NCBI GenBank assembly: GCA_964600665.1
Contig: CAZRKC010000042.1
Span: forward strand, 1 to 16,049
DNA: 16,049 nucleotides
Origin: CAZRKC01 sp964600665
GTDB lineage: Bacteria; Bacillota; SLNR01
Direction: 5' to 3'
Positions within the stretch are counted from its first letter, which is position 1. Each line of letters opens with the position of its first letter. The notes under the pieces were generated by a model. That model was not told the DNA's origin. It ran no database searches and was given only the letters and a program-made list of their open reading frames with translations. The position numbers and the translations under genes were made by a program. Below, in pieces: positions 14,113-16,049 of the stretch.

Positions 14113-14856
14113 ATGGAAAAAGTTTATCAATGGCCTCGACTGATGTATGAACGAAAATTCTCGTACTGCCCCGGTTGCACCCACGGCATCGCTCATAAGC
14201 TCATTGCCGAAGTTATGGACGAACTGGGAATTGAAGATAAAGTTATCGGTGTCTGCGGAATCGGATGTTCATATTTTGGCGGATACATCAAAATGGATAT
14301 GATCGGTGCTGCTCACGGACGTGCACCGGCCACAGCAACAGGTTTAAAAGCGTGTCGCCCGGACGAAATCGTGATTACCTATCAGGGTGATGGAGACTGC
14401 GCTTCCATCGGCGGTGCTGAAACCATGCATGCTGCCGGGCGTGGAGAGAAAATCACCACGATTATGATCAACAATGGCGTCTATGGAATGACAGGCGGTC
14501 AGAAAGCTCCCACAACGATGATTGGACAGAAAACGAGCACCACTCAAGATGGCCGCGATCCTGAACGTGATGGACTACCCATCAAAATGGCAGAGATGTT
14601 AGCTGCGATTCCAGGTTCACATTATGTAGCGCGAGGTGCCTTGAACACACCTGCGAATGTTAAAAAAGCGAAAGAATATATTAAAAAAGCAATCCAATCA
14701 CAGATAGACGGCAAGGGGTACAATTTTGTTGAGTTGCTATCCACCTGTCCGACAAACTGGGGTCTTTCCCCAGTGGAAGCATTGGCACGTGTAGGCAACG
14801 AAATGGTACCATTTTTCCCATTAGGAGAAAAAGTGGTGGATGGTCAACCCGTCTAA
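14113..14856 (+). CDS. 2-oxoacid:ferredoxin oxidoreductase beta subunit (thiamine pyrophosphate-binding)
   Basis: A 247-residue subunit binding thiamine pyrophosphate and Mg2+. YCPGCTHG (about residues 17-24) is the conserved start of the domain, CGIGCSYF follows, and GDGDCASIGGAETMHAA with MINNGVYGMTGGQ forms the GDG...NN metal/diphosphate motif. ATG 14113 is chosen because AGGAGG (14099-14104) lies 8 bases before it; an in-frame GTG at 14104 overlaps that site. Only 16 bp separate it from the alpha gene. Transcription ends at the hairpin beginning at 14889, with no gamma-subunit gene in between. Confidence 0.93.
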   Translation: MEKVYQWPRLMYERKFSYCPGCTHGIAHKLIAEVMDELGIEDKVIGVCGIGCSYFGGYIKMDMIGAAHGRAPATATGLKACRPDEIVITYQGDGDCASIGGAETMHAAGRGEKITTIMINNGVYGMTGGQKAPTTMIGQKTSTTQDGRDPERDGLPIKMAEMLAAIPGSHYVARGALNTPANVKKAKEYIKKAIQSQIDGKGYNFVELLSTCPTNWGLSPVEALARVGNEMVPFFPLGEKVVDGQPV

Positions 14857-14888
14857 TCTGATTTCGCCTACCTATCATAAGAAGCTTT

Positions 14889-14919
14889 AAGACTGCACCC
14901 AGCGGGTGCAGTCTTTCTT
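14889..14919 (+). terminator. Strong Rho-independent terminator of the oxidoreductase operon
   Basis: AAGACTGCACCC (14889-14900) pairs perfectly over 12 bp with GGGTGCAGTCTT (14904-14915) around AGC, followed by a T-rich tail. It lies 33 bp after the beta stop codon. Confidence 0.92.
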
Positions 14920-15034
14920 TACGAATCATAATGCCAAGGGAGAAAAAGGAGTATATGAATCCATCTCGAACCCAAATACGAAAGCATGAATGAATGGTTT
15001 GCTGCAAATTTGGGTTATAAAGGAGACGAGGAAT

Positions 15035-15985
15035 ATGGATGAGCAATTTCAGGTTTGCCCTAATCCTCAGTGCGGAAAGATGATACCGAGTTACGCTGAT
15101 AAATGTAAGTATTGCAACACACGAATCGATGGAAGCGGGGGCACATTTAAAAATCACTACACCACTTTTTCGGAAACGCAAAATAAACGGCAGCAACCCC
15201 CTCCACAGACGAATCATGAGGATCCGGTTATCCTATCAAAGCCACCGTGGCCGCAATTGACACCAATGACGATTGATGGGGTCATCCATGGGAAACTTAT
15301 GGTTAGCCCCACCCAAGTCCATGTTTCCAAAAGTTTGCCGATGTTTAAACCGAGGGCGGAAATCAAGATTGAATTAAATCAGGGATCGACATTGATGCAT
15401 CAAACGAGGTCAACTCGAAGTGCAGAGCGGGATGGGGTCGGTGTCTTTCAAGGGGGGCTTGTTTTTCCCGACAAGTGCCCTGTTTGCATGCAAGAAGTGG
15501 ATCATTTTGAGTTTTTTGAAGCATCTGTCCCCAGAGAGTCGCTGGGCAAAGTCAGTTTCAATTCGCAAGATGTTTCAACCGAACGTGTTCGAACAGCTCT
15601 GACGGGAGATCGATTTTGGTATCGGATTCCATTTTCAAAAAAGCATAGTCTAAAAAATGATGCAGTTGGTTTTGCATCTTTGCTATACCAGGGTAAACGG
15701 AATCAAGCAACATTGCAATTGGCCAATCGCGAATATGCCCGAGAATTTCTTCGCGTCAATCATCTAACCAAAGGCAAATGGTTGACCCGGTATCATATAA
15801 TCTCCCATATATCCGGTTTCTGGGTCGCTTGTGGTGGTTTGGGACTATTCTTGGGGATCATTTTTGCAAGATCCATGGGGAATGCCGGTGTGTTTTGGTC
15901 CTGGATCTTGAGTATTCTCGCCCTGGCAGGATTTTTCACCGGAATATATTTGTATTTTCACGGATCAAAGGGAGAACCACTTTAA
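15035..15985 (+). CDS. Zinc-ribbon membrane protein, function unknown
   Basis: A 316-residue protein. The N-terminus has CPNPQCGKMIPSYADKCKYC (residues 8-27), a CxxxxC...CxxC zinc ribbon; a Pro/Gln-rich linker follows. A second pair CPVC (about residue 148) lies in a middle domain of about 150 residues that I do not recognise. Two helices near the C-terminus (HISGFWVACGGLGLFLGIIFA and FWSWILSILALAGFFTGIYLYF) place it in the membrane with the ribbon in the cytoplasm. ATG 15035 follows AAAGGAG (15019-15025) by 9 bases. It is separated from the oxidoreductase operon by a strong terminator, so it has its own promoter. Confidence 0.85.
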   Translation: MDEQFQVCPNPQCGKMIPSYADKCKYCNTRIDGSGGTFKNHYTTFSETQNKRQQPPPQTNHEDPVILSKPPWPQLTPMTIDGVIHGKLMVSPTQVHVSKSLPMFKPRAEIKIELNQGSTLMHQTRSTRSAERDGVGVFQGGLVFPDKCPVCMQEVDHFEFFEASVPRESLGKVSFNSQDVSTERVRTALTGDRFWYRIPFSKKHSLKNDAVGFASLLYQGKRNQATLQLANREYAREFLRVNHLTKGKWLTRYHIISHISGFWVACGGLGLFLGIIFARSMGNAGVFWSWILSILALAGFFTGIYLYFHGSKGEPL

Positions 15986-15997
15986 CAGCTGCATAAA

Positions 15998-16015
15998 GAC
16001 TTGTGGTAACAAGTC
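15998..16015. other. Short hairpin after the zinc-ribbon gene
   Basis: GACTTG and CAAGTC form a perfect 6-bp stem with a TGGTAA loop, 12 bp after the stop codon. No T tract follows on the plus strand, so it is at most a weak terminator or an mRNA-end structure. Confidence 0.3.
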
Positions 16016-16049
16016 AAGAGGGTAGGGGAAAAAAGTTTCAAATAGAGAG

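Noticed and set aside
1..16049. CRISPR array or insertion sequence
   Set aside because: No regularly spaced short repeats with unique spacers and no transposase sequence or terminal inverted repeats were seen on either strand.

Overview
The window looks like part of the chromosome of an anaerobic member of the Bacillota, most likely a clostridium. The evidence is the strong AGGAGG-type ribosome binding sites, lipoprotein signal peptides, a lipoprotein polysaccharide deacetylase with a LysM motif, a Firmicutes-style Rhs core, an oxygen-sensitive 2-oxoacid:ferredoxin oxidoreductase, and a DMSO-reductase-family molybdoenzyme with no Tat signal. I cannot name the genus.

Left part (1 to about 5670) is an accessory island. 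It is bounded by imperfect direct repeats of about 350-500 bp (12-518 and 5311-5665). The repeats carry integrase-arm-like CGTTGCCAAA pairs, 3' fragments of tRNA genes (tRNA-Thr with anticodon CGT; a probable tRNA-Pro with anticodon GGG) and the terminators that follow those tRNA ends. This is what repeated integration at tRNA 3' ends leaves behind. Between the repeats lie a small two-helix membrane protein, an orphan Rhs C-terminal fragment cut off from its N-terminal shell, a lipoprotein directly coupled to it (probable immunity protein), a membrane-anchored protein with two tandem copies of one domain, and a decaying third copy of that domain with an in-frame stop. I read this as the remains of a polymorphic-toxin (Rhs) immunity cluster.

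Middle part: after a degenerate 470-bp stretch comes a cell-surface polysaccharide deacetylase lipoprotein (6137-7138) with a Pro-Glu repeat linker and a C-terminal LysM. A 548-bp gene-free stretch follows. Then a minus-strand two-gene operon encodes the catalytic and four-cluster iron-sulfur subunits of a DMSO-reductase-family enzyme (10409 down to 7687), with no membrane anchor, Tat signal or chaperone gene nearby.

Right part: diverging from the molybdoenzyme is an ABC exporter (ATPase plus ABC-2 permease, overlapping genes, 10670-12428). A 368-bp structured leader then precedes a three-gene 2-oxoacid:ferredoxin oxidoreductase operon (delta ferredoxin, alpha, beta; 12797-14856). That operon is closed by a strong terminator and lacks the expected gamma subunit. 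The last gene (15035-15985) is a zinc-ribbon protein with two C-terminal membrane helices and no recognised function.

The most unusual material is the repeat-bounded Rhs/immunity graveyard with its stacked tRNA attachment scars. The metabolic genes belong to known families, but two of their sets appear to be missing a partner subunit.
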